A DNA stretch of 64,000 bases, taken from NCBI RefSeq assembly GCF_047730065.1, contig NZ_CP159829.1, forward strand, positions 868,001 through 932,000. Reading direction: 5' to 3'. A program made the position numbers and the translations under genes. Below, one piece after another: positions 34,805 through 43,291 of the stretch (its first letter is position 1; every line of letters begins with the position of its first letter). A model generated the notes under the pieces. The model saw only the letters and a list, made by a program, of their open reading frames with translations, had not been told where the DNA came from and ran no database searches. The stretch comes from Njordibacter sp028825405 (GTDB lineage: Bacteria; Pseudomonadota; Gammaproteobacteria; Pseudomonadales; Balneatricaceae).

Positions 34805-35523
34805 TCCGCACAGTCAACGAAGGATACTTAACACTAATTTGTGCAGACTTAGATGCAATGCCTTTATTTAGCACTAATGCTAAGGGTGAGCGCCTTGGTT
34901 ATGAACCTGAAGTCGCTCAAATGTTAGCTCAGCAATTGGGCTTAAAACTCAAATGGTTATTTACCCGATGGTCTGAATTCGAAACAGTCTTGTTAGCCAA
35001 TAAAGCAGATGCCATATGGTGTGGTTGTGCCATCACCCAAGGCAGAAAAGAACGCTTGCTCTTTTCCAGACCTTACGCTGCGTTTGATGAATCTGTATTA
35101 GTGCGAGACGATTCAAAGGTAGCTAAACCTGCAGACTTAAAAGGTTTAAAAGTAGCCGCCATTGCGGGTAGCACCAACATGACATTGGCAGAAGCATGGC
35201 TAGGGTGCTTACCCATCGCTTTTTCAGGTCAGTCAGACGATGTCTTTGCAGACATGGTAAACGCATTGAGCAACTCGGACGTTGATGCTGTGGTAGATGA
35301 TGAACCCGCATTTGAAGCACTTCTCAAAGATCCTAGATACAAACTTGCGTTTACCATAAATACAGCGAATTTATGGGGTGGGGCCATGCTAAAACACCAA
35401 AGCCAACTTAAACAGGCATTTGATTTAGCTTTAAACCATTTAATTGACACAGGCTTGCTTGCTGATATTTGGCGTCGTCATTTAGAGGGTATCACATACC
35501 CCAGTCATGGTTTGAACACATAG
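34801..35523 (+). CDS. family-3 solute-binding-like protein lacking a signal peptide
   Basis: A 240-residue type II periplasmic-binding fold (SBP_bac_3): the first lobe starts at TVNEGYLTLICADLDAMPLF, GYEPEVAQMLAQQLG gives the conserved glutamate region, and DADVDAVVDD-like DVDAVVDDEPAFE closes lobe two. The GTG start overlaps the PhyH stop, and the binding fold begins at residue 3, so there is no room for a secretion signal. Known proteins of this fold without export include enzymes such as cyclohexadienyl dehydratase relatives and cytoplasmic sensors. No permease or ATPase genes are nearby. A cytoplasmic ligand-binding or enzymatic partner of the PhyH oxygenase is inferred. Confidence 0.78.
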   Translation: MIRTVNEGYLTLICADLDAMPLFSTNAKGERLGYEPEVAQMLAQQLGLKLKWLFTRWSEFETVLLANKADAIWCGCAITQGRKERLLFSRPYAAFDESVLVRDDSKVAKPADLKGLKVAAIAGSTNMTLAEAWLGCLPIAFSGQSDDVFADMVNALSNSDVDAVVDDEPAFEALLKDPRYKLAFTINTANLWGGAMLKHQSQLKQAFDLALNHLIDTGLLADIWRRHLEGITYPSHGLNT

Positions 35524-35912
35524 CCTCACTAAAATTCATTGGCTATTATAAAGCGCTAAATCGAATGCAACTCTGGGCGCCATTTGACACACTGAGCACT
35601 TGATTTTTAACCAAGTGCAATAAATTTGAGCTGATGCCTCATTAGAATTAATCATTAAACCCATCTTGTGCCTTGGCCCAAACCACAAATGACAACGGAA
35701 AATACTTGATTGCAAAAATATCATTCAAGGAACGACCTGTAACTTGCATGCGGTGACACAAAATAAAGCAGAATACTTTAACGACTAAGTTTTTTTTAAC
35801 TTATAAGGTAGAATTTTGTTAGTCTATTTGGCCGTATGCACTCAAAATGCCCATGAAAAAGCATGACTAAAGCGAACGGATTTACCTTAACTCCCTTTTG
35901 GAGATGTTTATT
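35524..35912. other. 389-bp intergenic region before acyl-CoA ligase operon
   Basis: No protein gene is supported. It holds a hairpin GCACTTG (35596-35602)/CAAGTGC (35612-35618) shortly after the binding-protein gene, a possible transcript end, and the leader element at 35819-35870. An oligo-T tract at about 35790-35798 lies between. Confidence 0.6.
35819..35870 (+). promoter_or_regulatory. leader element B with five-codon frame MKKHD-stop
   Basis: TTAGTC (35819-35824) is perfectly complementary to GACTAA (35865-35870). Inside, ATGC (35847-35850) can pair with GCAT (35861-35864), leaving CCATGAAAAA as the loop. ATGAAAAAGCATGACTAA at 35853-35870 encodes MKKHD. The element ends 42 bp before the ligase GTG. 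It shares 15 of 18 bases of the small frame and the TTAG/CTAA closing ends with element A at 7393-7429. Confidence 0.4.
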
Positions 35913-37439
35913 GTGTCTGTAAATACTACCTCTGAGTTACTCAATATCGGTCATGATGACGCTATTGCGATTAAAGCCCCTGGCCGCTCTCCATTGAGCT
36001 ATGCGGCCATCCGCTCATTATCAAAACGTACCCAGCAATCATTGAGCCAAGCCGGTATCACAAAAAAAGACAGAGTGGCCATCGTCTTGCCAAATGGCCC
36101 TGAAATGGCCACAGCATTTGTCACTATCTCAGGCGCATCGACAACGGCGCCATTAAACCCCGCGTATCGCCAAGAGGAGTTTGAGTTTTATTTAGATGAT
36201 TTAAAAGCCAAAGCTTTGGTTGTTGAGGCAGGTAGTGCTTCACCGGCGGTCGCGGCCGCTCAAAAGTTGGGTATTCCCCTGATTAATTTAGTCATTGATA
36301 GCAGTCATGCTGCGGGTGACTTTGATCTAACATTTGAGACGACTGCGCCAAACGCTGCAGCAAGCAATGACGCCGTCGATGAAAACGATATTGCACTGAT
36401 ACTGCATACGTCAGGCACGACTTCACGACCCAAGATAGTGCCCCTTAGCCACATTAATGTGACTAGCTCGGCTGAAAATATCATGAACACCCTGTCATTA
36501 GTGCCTGGGGATCGTTGCCTAAATATCATGCCTCTGTTCCATATTCATGGACTCATCGCAACTGTTTTATCCTCGTTAAGAGCTGGCGCCAGCATCTACT
36601 GTACGCCTGGATTCAATGCCTTAAAGTATTTTAGCTGGATGGATGATTCAAAACCAACTTGGTATTCTGCCGTTCCAACCATGCACCAAGCAATACTTAC
36701 TCGGGCTGCTCGAAGCAAAGATATCATTGATGCTGTGCCGTTGCGTTTTATTCGGTCTTCATCTTCATCATTGCCGCCTCAGGTTATGGCCGAATTGGAA
36801 AATACATTCGCTGCGCCAGTGATTGAAGCTTATGGCATGACCGAAGCTGCTCACCAAATGGCCAGTAACCCGTTGCCGCCTGCAGTGAGAAAAGCAGGTA
36901 CTGTGGGTATTGCTGCTGGTCCAGAAGTGGGCATCATGAGTTTAGAAGGTGAGATACTCAAAAATGGAGAAGTGGGTGAAATTGTTATTCGTGGCCAAAA
37001 CGTAACCAAAGGCTATGAAAACAACCCCAAGGCCAATGAAGAAAACTTTACCAATGGTTGGTTCCGTACGGGCGATCAAGGCGTCCTTGATGCAGAAGGT
37101 TACGTCTCCATCACGGGTCGATTGAAGGAAATTATAAACCGAGGTGGTGAGAAGATTTCACCCCGTGAAGTGGATGAAGTGTTAATGGACCATCCAGCGA
37201 TTCAGCAATGTGTAACCTTTGCGATGCCCCATCCAAAGTTAGGGGAAGAAGTGGCTGCTGCGGTAGTTTTGAAGGAAGGCATGACTGCTGATGAAAAGGA
37301 CATTAGAACCTTTACTGCACTGCATTTGGCTGATTTTAAAGTGCCTCGAAAAGTGCTTATTCTGGATGAAATTCCAAAGGGAGCAACAGGCAAATTACAA
37401 CGTATTGGACTTGCTGAAAAACTAGGTTTAGCTGGATAA
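35913..37439 (+). CDS. acyl-CoA synthetase, oxalate-CoA ligase-like (AAE3/Pcs60 type)
   Basis: A 508-residue ANL-superfamily ligase that activates a carboxylic acid as acyl-AMP and then acyl-CoA. Core motifs are LHTSGTTSRPKIVPLSH (P-loop), EAYGMTEAAHQMASNPLPP, GWFRTGDQG and RLKEIINRGGEKISP, with the catalytic Lys in KGATGKLQR. The EAxHQMxSNPLP signature resembles oxalyl-CoA synthetases, which suggests a short dicarboxylate such as oxalate. The GTG at 35913 has GGAG nine nt upstream; the ATG at 35904 abuts that site and the TTG at 35898 is part of it. It leads a ligase-reductase pair, followed by FAH and TctCBA genes. Confidence 0.87.
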   Translation: MSVNTTSELLNIGHDDAIAIKAPGRSPLSYAAIRSLSKRTQQSLSQAGITKKDRVAIVLPNGPEMATAFVTISGASTTAPLNPAYRQEEFEFYLDDLKAKALVVEAGSASPAVAAAQKLGIPLINLVIDSSHAAGDFDLTFETTAPNAAASNDAVDENDIALILHTSGTTSRPKIVPLSHINVTSSAENIMNTLSLVPGDRCLNIMPLFHIHGLIATVLSSLRAGASIYCTPGFNALKYFSWMDDSKPTWYSAVPTMHQAILTRAARSKDIIDAVPLRFIRSSSSSLPPQVMAELENTFAAPVIEAYGMTEAAHQMASNPLPPAVRKAGTVGIAAGPEVGIMSLEGEILKNGEVGEIVIRGQNVTKGYENNPKANEENFTNGWFRTGDQGVLDAEGYVSITGRLKEIINRGGEKISPREVDEVLMDHPAIQQCVTFAMPHPKLGEEVAAAVVLKEGMTADEKDIRTFTALHLADFKVPRKVLILDEIPKGATGKLQRIGLAEKLGLAG

Positions 37440-37448
37440 AAACATAAG

Positions 37449-38420
37449 ATGAAAATTACAATTTATGGTGCAGGTGCTATCGGTGGGTATATCGCAGCAT
37501 TATTAGCTCAGGCGGGTGAGGAAGTTTCTGTCATCGCGCGGGGTCCGCATTTGGCAGCAATTAAGGCTAATGGGCTGACCTTAGAGATGAATGGTGAGCG
37601 TATTGTGACGCACCCATTTGCGACTGATAATCCAGCGGATATAGGTGAGCAAGATTTTGTTATCGTCTCACTAAAGGCGCATTCAGTGCCCAATGTTGTT
37701 GATGCAATGCAACCTTTGTTGGGTAAAAATACAGCGGTTGTGACTGCAGTAAATGGGGTGCCTTGGTGGTATTTCTACAAGTTTGATGGGGCATGGGAAA
37801 ACCACAAAATTGAAAGTGTAGACCCAGGTGGAAAGCAGTGGGACGGTATTGGGCCAGAACGAGCAATTGGCTGTGTAGTTTACCCTGCTTGTGAAATATT
37901 AGAACCGGGAGTGGTTCGTCATATTGATGGTAACCGATTTACTTTGGGCGAATCCTCTGGGGAAAAAACTGAGCGCGTGCGTGCGTTATCACAGGTGATG
38001 ATTAACGCAGGTTTCAAAGCACCAGTTAGAAATATTCGAGATGAAATTTGGGTAAAGTTATGGGGAAATTTATGCTTTAACCCAATTAGTGCGCTCACAA
38101 ACGCCACCTTAGATGTTGTGGCAACAGATCCTGGAACGCGAATGGTGGCAAGAAACATGATGCTCGAAGCTCAAGCCATTGGAGAGAAATTGGGTGTTCG
38201 CTTCGCTATCGATGTTGACAAACGCATTGCTGGAGCAGCGGGTGTTGGTGCACATACCACATCAATGTTGCAGGATGTGACTTTAGGGCGACCGATGGAA
38301 ATTGATGCGCTAGTGACTGCCGTACAAGAATTAGGCCGTATTACGGGCGTTGAAACCCCCACAATCGATACAGTTTTGCCAATAGTTCAGCAACGCGGTC
38401 GCATTGCAGGTTGTTATTAA
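37449..38420 (+). CDS. 2-dehydropantoate 2-reductase family protein
   Basis: A 323-residue NADPH-dependent reductase of the ketopantoate-reductase (PanE/ApbA) family. The N-terminal GAGAIGGYIAALLAQ at residues 6-20 binds the cofactor, and the catalytic Lys and Asn lie in VKLWGNLCFNPISAL. It has the ENHKIESVDPGGKQWDGIGP insertion seen in catabolic paralogues, and is longer than E. coli PanE (303). Given its place 9 bp after the acyl-CoA ligase, it more likely reduces a 2-oxo acid in organic-acid catabolism than acts in pantothenate synthesis (inference). A strong terminator follows. Confidence 0.85.
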   Translation: MKITIYGAGAIGGYIAALLAQAGEEVSVIARGPHLAAIKANGLTLEMNGERIVTHPFATDNPADIGEQDFVIVSLKAHSVPNVVDAMQPLLGKNTAVVTAVNGVPWWYFYKFDGAWENHKIESVDPGGKQWDGIGPERAIGCVVYPACEILEPGVVRHIDGNRFTLGESSGEKTERVRALSQVMINAGFKAPVRNIRDEIWVKLWGNLCFNPISALTNATLDVVATDPGTRMVARNMMLEAQAIGEKLGVRFAIDVDKRIAGAAGVGAHTTSMLQDVTLGRPMEIDALVTAVQELGRITGVETPTIDTVLPIVQQRGRIAGCY

Positions 38421-38445
38421 AAAGTCAGTACTCGTCATTAATAAT

Positions 38446-38478
38446 AGACCTAGAACGAGAGCGTTTTAGGTCTTTATT
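38446..38478 (+). terminator. terminator between reductase and FAH-family genes
   Basis: AGACCTAGAACG (38446-38457) and CGTTTTAGGTCT (38462-38473) form a 12-bp stem with one G-U pair and an AGAG tetraloop, followed by TTATT. It separates the ligase-reductase pair from the next gene. Confidence 0.7.
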
Positions 38479-38548
38479 GATGAGTAAAAAAATACAATAC
38501 GATACGATAAAGTGATAAGACCCTTATCAATAGCATGGAAGTAAAATA

Positions 38549-39322
38549 ATGAATAAATGGGTAAGATTTGAACACGATGGTGACATTCATTTTGGTAAAA
38601 TAGAGCAGACTTATATCACCGAATACCGAGGTGATATGTTTAATGCAAATGAGCCCTCAGGCAAGACGTGGCCACTCGATGAGATCACTCTGTTAGCCCC
38701 TTGCAATCCTGCCAAAATAATTGCTTTGTGGAATAATTTTTATGCCTTAGCTGAAAAACAGGGTAATGAAATTCCAGAAGCGCCATATTACTTTCTTAAG
38801 CCAAGCAGTTGTGTGATTGGCAATGCCGCACCAATCCTGCCTCCAGCGTCTTACCAAGGGCGAATTTTTTATGAAGGAGAACTGGGTATTGTGATTGGCA
38901 AGAAGGGGAAAGACATCCAGGTTTCTGAGGCTGAAGAGTATATTTTTGGCTACACCTGCGTCAATGACGTCACTGCGATGCAACTGATCCATGAAAAAGA
39001 GGCTTTTTCACAATGGACTAGGGCGAAAAGCTTTGACACCTTTGGAGCCATAGGGCCTTGTATTTCGACCTTGGACAAGGTCGAACAACTGGTCGTTAGA
39101 ACACTGGTTAATGGGCGAGAACGCCAAAACTACCCCGTCGCTGATATGATTTTTTCACCTGCCCAACAGGTCAGTCTTTTGTCAGCTGACATGACGCTGG
39201 AACCTGGGGATGTGATTGCGTGTGGTACTTCATTAGGTGCAATGCCAATGAAAAGTAATACAAAGATTGAGGTTATCATTGATGGTATTGGGGTACTAGA
39301 AAATACGTTCTCCCCCAGTTGA
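38549..39322 (+). CDS. fumarylacetoacetate hydrolase (FAH) family protein
   Basis: A 257-residue FAH-fold enzyme. YFLKPSSCVIGNAAPILPP, then YEGELGIVIGKKG and FGYTCVNDVTA, carry the two Glu and one Asp metal ligands; RAKSFDTFGAIGPCI is also conserved. Members hydrolyse or decarboxylate 2,4-dioxo acids or act as hydratases and isomerases in aromatic and sugar-acid breakdown, and some are oxaloacetate decarboxylases or tautomerases. The ATG has GGAAG upstream. It lies between the ligase pair and the Tct transporter, fitting use of an imported carboxylate. Confidence 0.87.
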   Translation: MNKWVRFEHDGDIHFGKIEQTYITEYRGDMFNANEPSGKTWPLDEITLLAPCNPAKIIALWNNFYALAEKQGNEIPEAPYYFLKPSSCVIGNAAPILPPASYQGRIFYEGELGIVIGKKGKDIQVSEAEEYIFGYTCVNDVTAMQLIHEKEAFSQWTRAKSFDTFGAIGPCISTLDKVEQLVVRTLVNGRERQNYPVADMIFSPAQQVSLLSADMTLEPGDVIACGTSLGAMPMKSNTKIEVIIDGIGVLENTFSPS

Positions 39323-39870
39323 GATTGTGGTCAATGGGGTCTTAACTGTTGGAAAGTTAAGACTTAACTCACCAATTTCACTCCCAATTTGTTTGCATTT
39401 AGTGCACTTTTTAACCCTTCAATAGCTAAATTCCAAATATTTTCAGCCAAATCAAATTAGTAGCATAGTGCACTAAACCATGCTCTTAAGAAATTTTAAT
39501 TAGCATAGGAAATAAGTTTCTTTAAAAGATACGTTGAGCAGCTAAACAATACCCTCCCATACTATCCAAAGTGCGACCTAAAATGCGCGGGCAGTGACAC
39601 TAAAAAAGCTTTTGATGTTTAAGAATAATCTCCTAAAATCTTTTTTAGCATAGATTACAAAATACTAACGATATGTATTTATTATAAATTTTCTTAAAAG
39701 TAATTAATATATAAAAAAGTGTGTAATTTTTTTACAAACAATTGACCATACTAATTTAACAATTACCCATTTTAGGACCCTGACGATTTGCTTCTTAGCG
39801 CTATATACTCGTTTTACGAGCATCGGTTGCTCTAAGGAATATACAAAAATAAATTTCGGAGGATTTCAAA
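39323..39870. other. 548-bp intergenic region before tctCBA
   Basis: No protein gene is supported. Directly after the FAH gene, GTCTTAAC (39339-39346) pairs with GTTAAGAC (39356-39363), and GTTAAG/CTTAAC at 39356-39368 forms a second palindrome sharing its arm, so a terminator or operator is likely. The rest is very AT-rich and should contain the tctC promoter. A small CTCGT/ACGAG hairpin lies at 39808-39820. GGAGG at 39858-39862 is the tctC ribosome site. Confidence 0.6.
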
Positions 39871-40842
39871 GTGGTAAAGAAAATTACACTTTTAGCAATA
39901 GTGGGTATCATGTCAACAGTTTCTGTACCAGCTGCAATTGCCGGATGGACACCCGTTAAACCAGTCGAGTTTGTGGTGATGGCAGGCAAAGGTGGTGGAG
40001 CCGACAAAGCAGTGCGTCTGATTCAAAGTATCATTGCAGAAAATGAAATGGCCCCAGTACCCTTTACTCCTGTCAACAAAGCAGGGGGCTCAGGTGCTGA
40101 AGCACTCGTTCACGTCAATGGTAGGTCAGGAAATGATCACACTATTATGTTCACCTTAAATAGCTTCTATACCACTCCATTGCGCCAACCCAAGTTGGGT
40201 GTCGATATCGCTACTTTTACTCCCATTGCTCGCATGGCAGAAGATACCTTCTTGTTGTGGGTGCACTCGGACCGCAAAGATATCAATAACATGGCTGATT
40301 TTGCCAAGGCAGCAAAGGCCAAAGGTAAAGATTGGATCATGGCGGGAACTGGCAAAAACTCAGAAGATAACTTACTCACTGACTTCTTAAATGGAGCCTA
40401 TGGACTGCAGATGAAGTATGTCCCGTATAAGGGTGGTGGTAAGGTAGCTAAGGAACTAGCGGGCAAAAATGCAGACTCGACGGTTAACAATCCGTCTGAG
40501 CAGTTAGGATTCTATGAGGCGGGTACCACTAAGGCCTTGGCTTCGTTTACTGACGAGCGTTTGCCATTATTCCCCAATGCACCCACGTTTAAGGAGCTTG
40601 GCGAGGACTATGTTTATTACATGCAACGCACAGTCGTTGGTGCTCCAGGCATGAGTCAGGAAGCTACAGATTATTACCAAGGACTTTTCAAGGACGTTTT
40701 CAACTCCAAGAAATGGCAAGACTACCGCACCAAGAAAAGTTTACAAGGTGACTTACTGCAAGGTGACGCTTTAATGAGTTACTGGATGAAAGAGCGTGAC
40801 GTGCATGAAGTGATGCTTAAGAATATGGGTGCAATTAAATAA
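39871..40842 (+). CDS. tctC: tripartite tricarboxylate transporter substrate-binding protein (TctC/BUG)
   Basis: A 323-residue Bug-family periplasmic receptor. The signal peptide (ITLLAIVGIMSTVSVPAAIA, residues about 5-24) is followed by VKPVEFVVMAGKGGGADKAVRL, the typical first-strand carboxylate-binding loop, and KYVPYKGGGKVAKELAG marks the second. GTG start with GGAGG eight nt upstream. It delivers a carboxylate ligand to TctAB. The neighbouring acyl-CoA ligase and FAH genes suggest a mono- or dicarboxylic acid. Confidence 0.88.
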   Translation: MVKKITLLAIVGIMSTVSVPAAIAGWTPVKPVEFVVMAGKGGGADKAVRLIQSIIAENEMAPVPFTPVNKAGGSGAEALVHVNGRSGNDHTIMFTLNSFYTTPLRQPKLGVDIATFTPIARMAEDTFLLWVHSDRKDINNMADFAKAAKAKGKDWIMAGTGKNSEDNLLTDFLNGAYGLQMKYVPYKGGGKVAKELAGKNADSTVNNPSEQLGFYEAGTTKALASFTDERLPLFPNAPTFKELGEDYVYYMQRTVVGAPGMSQEATDYYQGLFKDVFNSKKWQDYRTKKSLQGDLLQGDALMSYWMKERDVHEVMLKNMGAIK

Positions 40843-40885
40843 ACTTTTTTTGCAACCTACAGGTAGATTGAGGAGATTTTTCATC

Positions 40886-41389
40886 ATGACAGTGCGCACA
40901 GCTGAATTGTTGATGGCAATAATGATGGGGGTCTTTTCCATCTACCTAATGTATAAAAGTTTTGAATTACCGATAGGATGGGTAGAAGATGAGGGGCCAG
41001 GCGGAGGAGCCTGGCCCTTTTGGCTTTCAGCAGTAATGCTCATTTCTTGTTTTGGAATTATCTATAACTGGTTCCGTAGAAAGGGCAAGATTGCTAACTC
41101 GATGAAAACGTATATTCAATCTCATGTCTTTATTGAGGTTGGGTCGGTCGCAGCCTCTCTCATTATCACAGTTGCCTTATTTTCGTACATTGGCATTTAT
41201 GGTGCACTGCCACTTTTCCTATTATTCTACCTGAGAGTTTTAGGAAAACATCGGTGGCTTTTTTCCATCACTTTTGCGGTGGTGACTCCCATCATCATTT
41301 TTTATTTTTTCGAGATCACTCTCAAGATAATCCTGCCAAAAGGGATTACAGAACCGCTGTTTCTACCCTTATATAAGATGTTTTTATAG
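40886..41389 (+). CDS. tctB: tripartite tricarboxylate transporter small membrane subunit (TctB)
   Basis: A 167-residue TctB-type protein with four membrane helices (about 6-24, 46-64, 83-104 and 125-150). The periplasmic loop after helix one has EDEGPGGGAWPFWLSAVML, a TctB hallmark. The ATG at 40886 has GAGGAG ten nt upstream; a longer frame starting inside tctC at 40829 is rejected. It partners the large TctA subunit. Confidence 0.82.
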   Translation: MTVRTAELLMAIMMGVFSIYLMYKSFELPIGWVEDEGPGGGAWPFWLSAVMLISCFGIIYNWFRRKGKIANSMKTYIQSHVFIEVGSVAASLIITVALFSYIGIYGALPLFLLFYLRVLGKHRWLFSITFAVVTPIIIFYFFEITLKIILPKGITEPLFLPLYKMFL

Positions 41390-41428
41390 TTTTAAAATGG
41401 TTAAGTGCAAGAGTAACGAGATAATACA

Positions 41429-42949
41429 ATGTTAGAAATTTTAGGGCTGTTAGCAGATGGTTTTACGATCGTTTTTCAACTGCAAAATCTATTACTGATT
41501 ATTGGTGGGTGTGCGCTGGGTTTATTTATTGGTGCCATGCCAGGTCTTGGCTCGGTTAATGGTGTCGCTATATTGTTACCGTTGACCTTCTTAGTGCCCC
41601 CGACTGGTGCGATCATCTTCTTAGCAGCTATTTATTACGGTGCCATGTATGGTGGCGCTATTTCGTCGATTATGCTGGGCATTCCTGGGGCATCTACTGC
41701 CGTGGCAACGACTTTTGATGGGCGTCCGTTAGCAAAACAGGGCTTGGCAGACTTAGCCTTAACAGGGGCTGCATTTGCATCCTTTATTGGTGGCACCATC
41801 GCTGTCATTTTATTTACCTTTTTTGCCCCGCCACTAGCACATGTGGCCTTAGTGTTTGGCGCACCTGAAGAATTTGCCCTGATGATGTTGGCCTTTGCCA
41901 CTTTTGTTGGTTTAGGTAATGACGATCTGTTTAAAACGTTATTTTCAATCTGTATTGGCCTCGTATTGAGTGCGGTTGGCTTTGATATTATTTCAGGGGA
42001 ACCGCGCCTAGTTCTTTGGGATATTATAGGCTTTATGCACGGAGTTAATTTTCTAGTGTTGGCGATTGGCATTTATGGCATTGGAGAAATGCTCTGGACC
42101 GTAGAGGAGCATGTGCTTGGCGGTGGCAAAAGTATGATGTCAGAAGCCAATGTGACTGTTAAAAGAACTATTACTAATATCAAACTTTTGGCTAAAACTT
42201 GGAAAGCCACCATCATGGGATCCTTTTTGGGTTACTTTGTTGGCATTCTGCCAGCAGCAGGCGCCACACCTGGTTCATTGATGGCCTATGGCGTAGCTAA
42301 ACAAATATCAAAAGAGCCTGAGAAGTTTGGTGACGGCGCTTTAGAGGGTGTTTGTGCACCAGAGGCTGCAAATAATGCAGCAAGTACTGGCTCAATGCTG
42401 CCAATGCTGACGCTGGGCATACCTGGATCACCTACAACAGCCATCCTTCTTGGGGGCATGGTTATTTGGGGTCTTGAACCAGGTCCTAGATTATTTGTAG
42501 ATCACGGTGATTTTGTGTGGGGACTCATCGCATCATTGTATGCTGCCAATGTGTTTGCTCTTTTAATTAATATTGCCTTCATTCCTGTGTTTATAAAGAT
42601 ATTAAAAACACCATTTACCATATTAGCGCCTGTCATTTTTGTGTTATGCCTCATTGGTGGCTACGCACCTACCCAGGACATGCACGATGTCTGGTTAATG
42701 TTAGCTTTTGGAATTGTGGGTTATTTGATGCGCAAACTGGACTATCCACTGGCACCTGCAGTGCTTGCGATTGTACTTGGGCCATTAGCTGAGCCTGCTC
42801 TGCGCCAATCTCTTATTATTAGTGATGGTTCTTTCTCTATCTTTTTTAATCGGGCATACGCAGGTCCAATCATGGTTGTGGCCTTATTGCTATTATTTTT
42901 GCCCTTACTTAAAATGGCCTATAAAAAATATCAGTCCGTAAGGTCTTAG
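41429..42949 (+). CDS. tctA: tripartite tricarboxylate transporter large membrane subunit (TctA)
   Basis: A 506-residue TctA permease with about 11-12 helices. The two inverted-repeat signatures are GAMPGLGSVNGVAILLPLTF near residue 34 and GILPAAGATPGSLMAYGVAK near 273; GIPGASTAVATTFDGRPLAKQG and LGIPGSPTTAILLGGM are also typical. It imports the TctC ligand with the cation gradient. Last gene of the tctCBA operon; a hairpin follows. Confidence 0.93.
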   Translation: MLEILGLLADGFTIVFQLQNLLLIIGGCALGLFIGAMPGLGSVNGVAILLPLTFLVPPTGAIIFLAAIYYGAMYGGAISSIMLGIPGASTAVATTFDGRPLAKQGLADLALTGAAFASFIGGTIAVILFTFFAPPLAHVALVFGAPEEFALMMLAFATFVGLGNDDLFKTLFSICIGLVLSAVGFDIISGEPRLVLWDIIGFMHGVNFLVLAIGIYGIGEMLWTVEEHVLGGGKSMMSEANVTVKRTITNIKLLAKTWKATIMGSFLGYFVGILPAAGATPGSLMAYGVAKQISKEPEKFGDGALEGVCAPEAANNAASTGSMLPMLTLGIPGSPTTAILLGGMVIWGLEPGPRLFVDHGDFVWGLIASLYAANVFALLINIAFIPVFIKILKTPFTILAPVIFVLCLIGGYAPTQDMHDVWLMLAFGIVGYLMRKLDYPLAPAVLAIVLGPLAEPALRQSLIISDGSFSIFFNRAYAGPIMVVALLLLFLPLLKMAYKKYQSVRS

Positions 42950-42969
42950 TGTTTGCACGTTCCAAATAA

Positions 42970-42989
42970 AGACCCTAGTTTTAGGGTCT
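42970..42989 (+). terminator. hairpin after tctA
   Basis: AGACCCTA and TAGGGTCT form a perfect 8-bp stem with a GTTT tetraloop, 21 bp after the tctA stop. It is followed by ACACATCTTTG rather than a clean T-run, so terminator strength is uncertain. Confidence 0.55.
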
Positions 42990-43256
42990 ACACATCTTTG
43001 AATCAATACCTAGCTTCGCACAAAGATCTTTAGCCTGATCAGTCGAAGATACCTCGATCACTGGGCATGGCCCACATTGCTGCTAGGTAAATGTCATAGT
43101 GCAGATTTGTGTGCTTTGCTAATGCTCAGAACAGTAAAAATTCACTTATCGTCTATCCTTATACTTTCTAGTGGTAATTTATAAGGTTCCTTTAGGGGAA
43201 TAATAAAGCGTTCGGTCGGGTTGCCCCCATTTATTTCAACCCAATTAGCTCAAGCG

Positions 43257-43282
43257 AAAGACGCCTTTTGCAAGGCGCCTTG
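43257..43282 (-). terminator. terminator of the aminotransferase operon
   Basis: On the minus strand AGGCGCCTT pairs with AAGGCGTCT (one G-U pair) around a short loop and runs into TTTC. It lies about 10 bp after the aminotransferase stop. Confidence 0.6.
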
Positions 43283-43291
43283 ATTAGGGTT

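Larger units (their letters stand above)
42950..43291. other. 342-bp region between convergent tctA and aminotransferase genes
   Basis: No protein gene is supported. It contains one terminator hairpin for each of the convergent genes (listed separately) and an unexplained 260-bp stretch between them with no repeat or recognisable RNA. Confidence 0.6.

Noticed and set aside
41635..42072. 145-codon open frame antisense to tctA
   Set aside because: It lies wholly inside a strongly conserved TctA gene, has the low-complexity composition of an antisense shadow, and has no family match or ribosome site.
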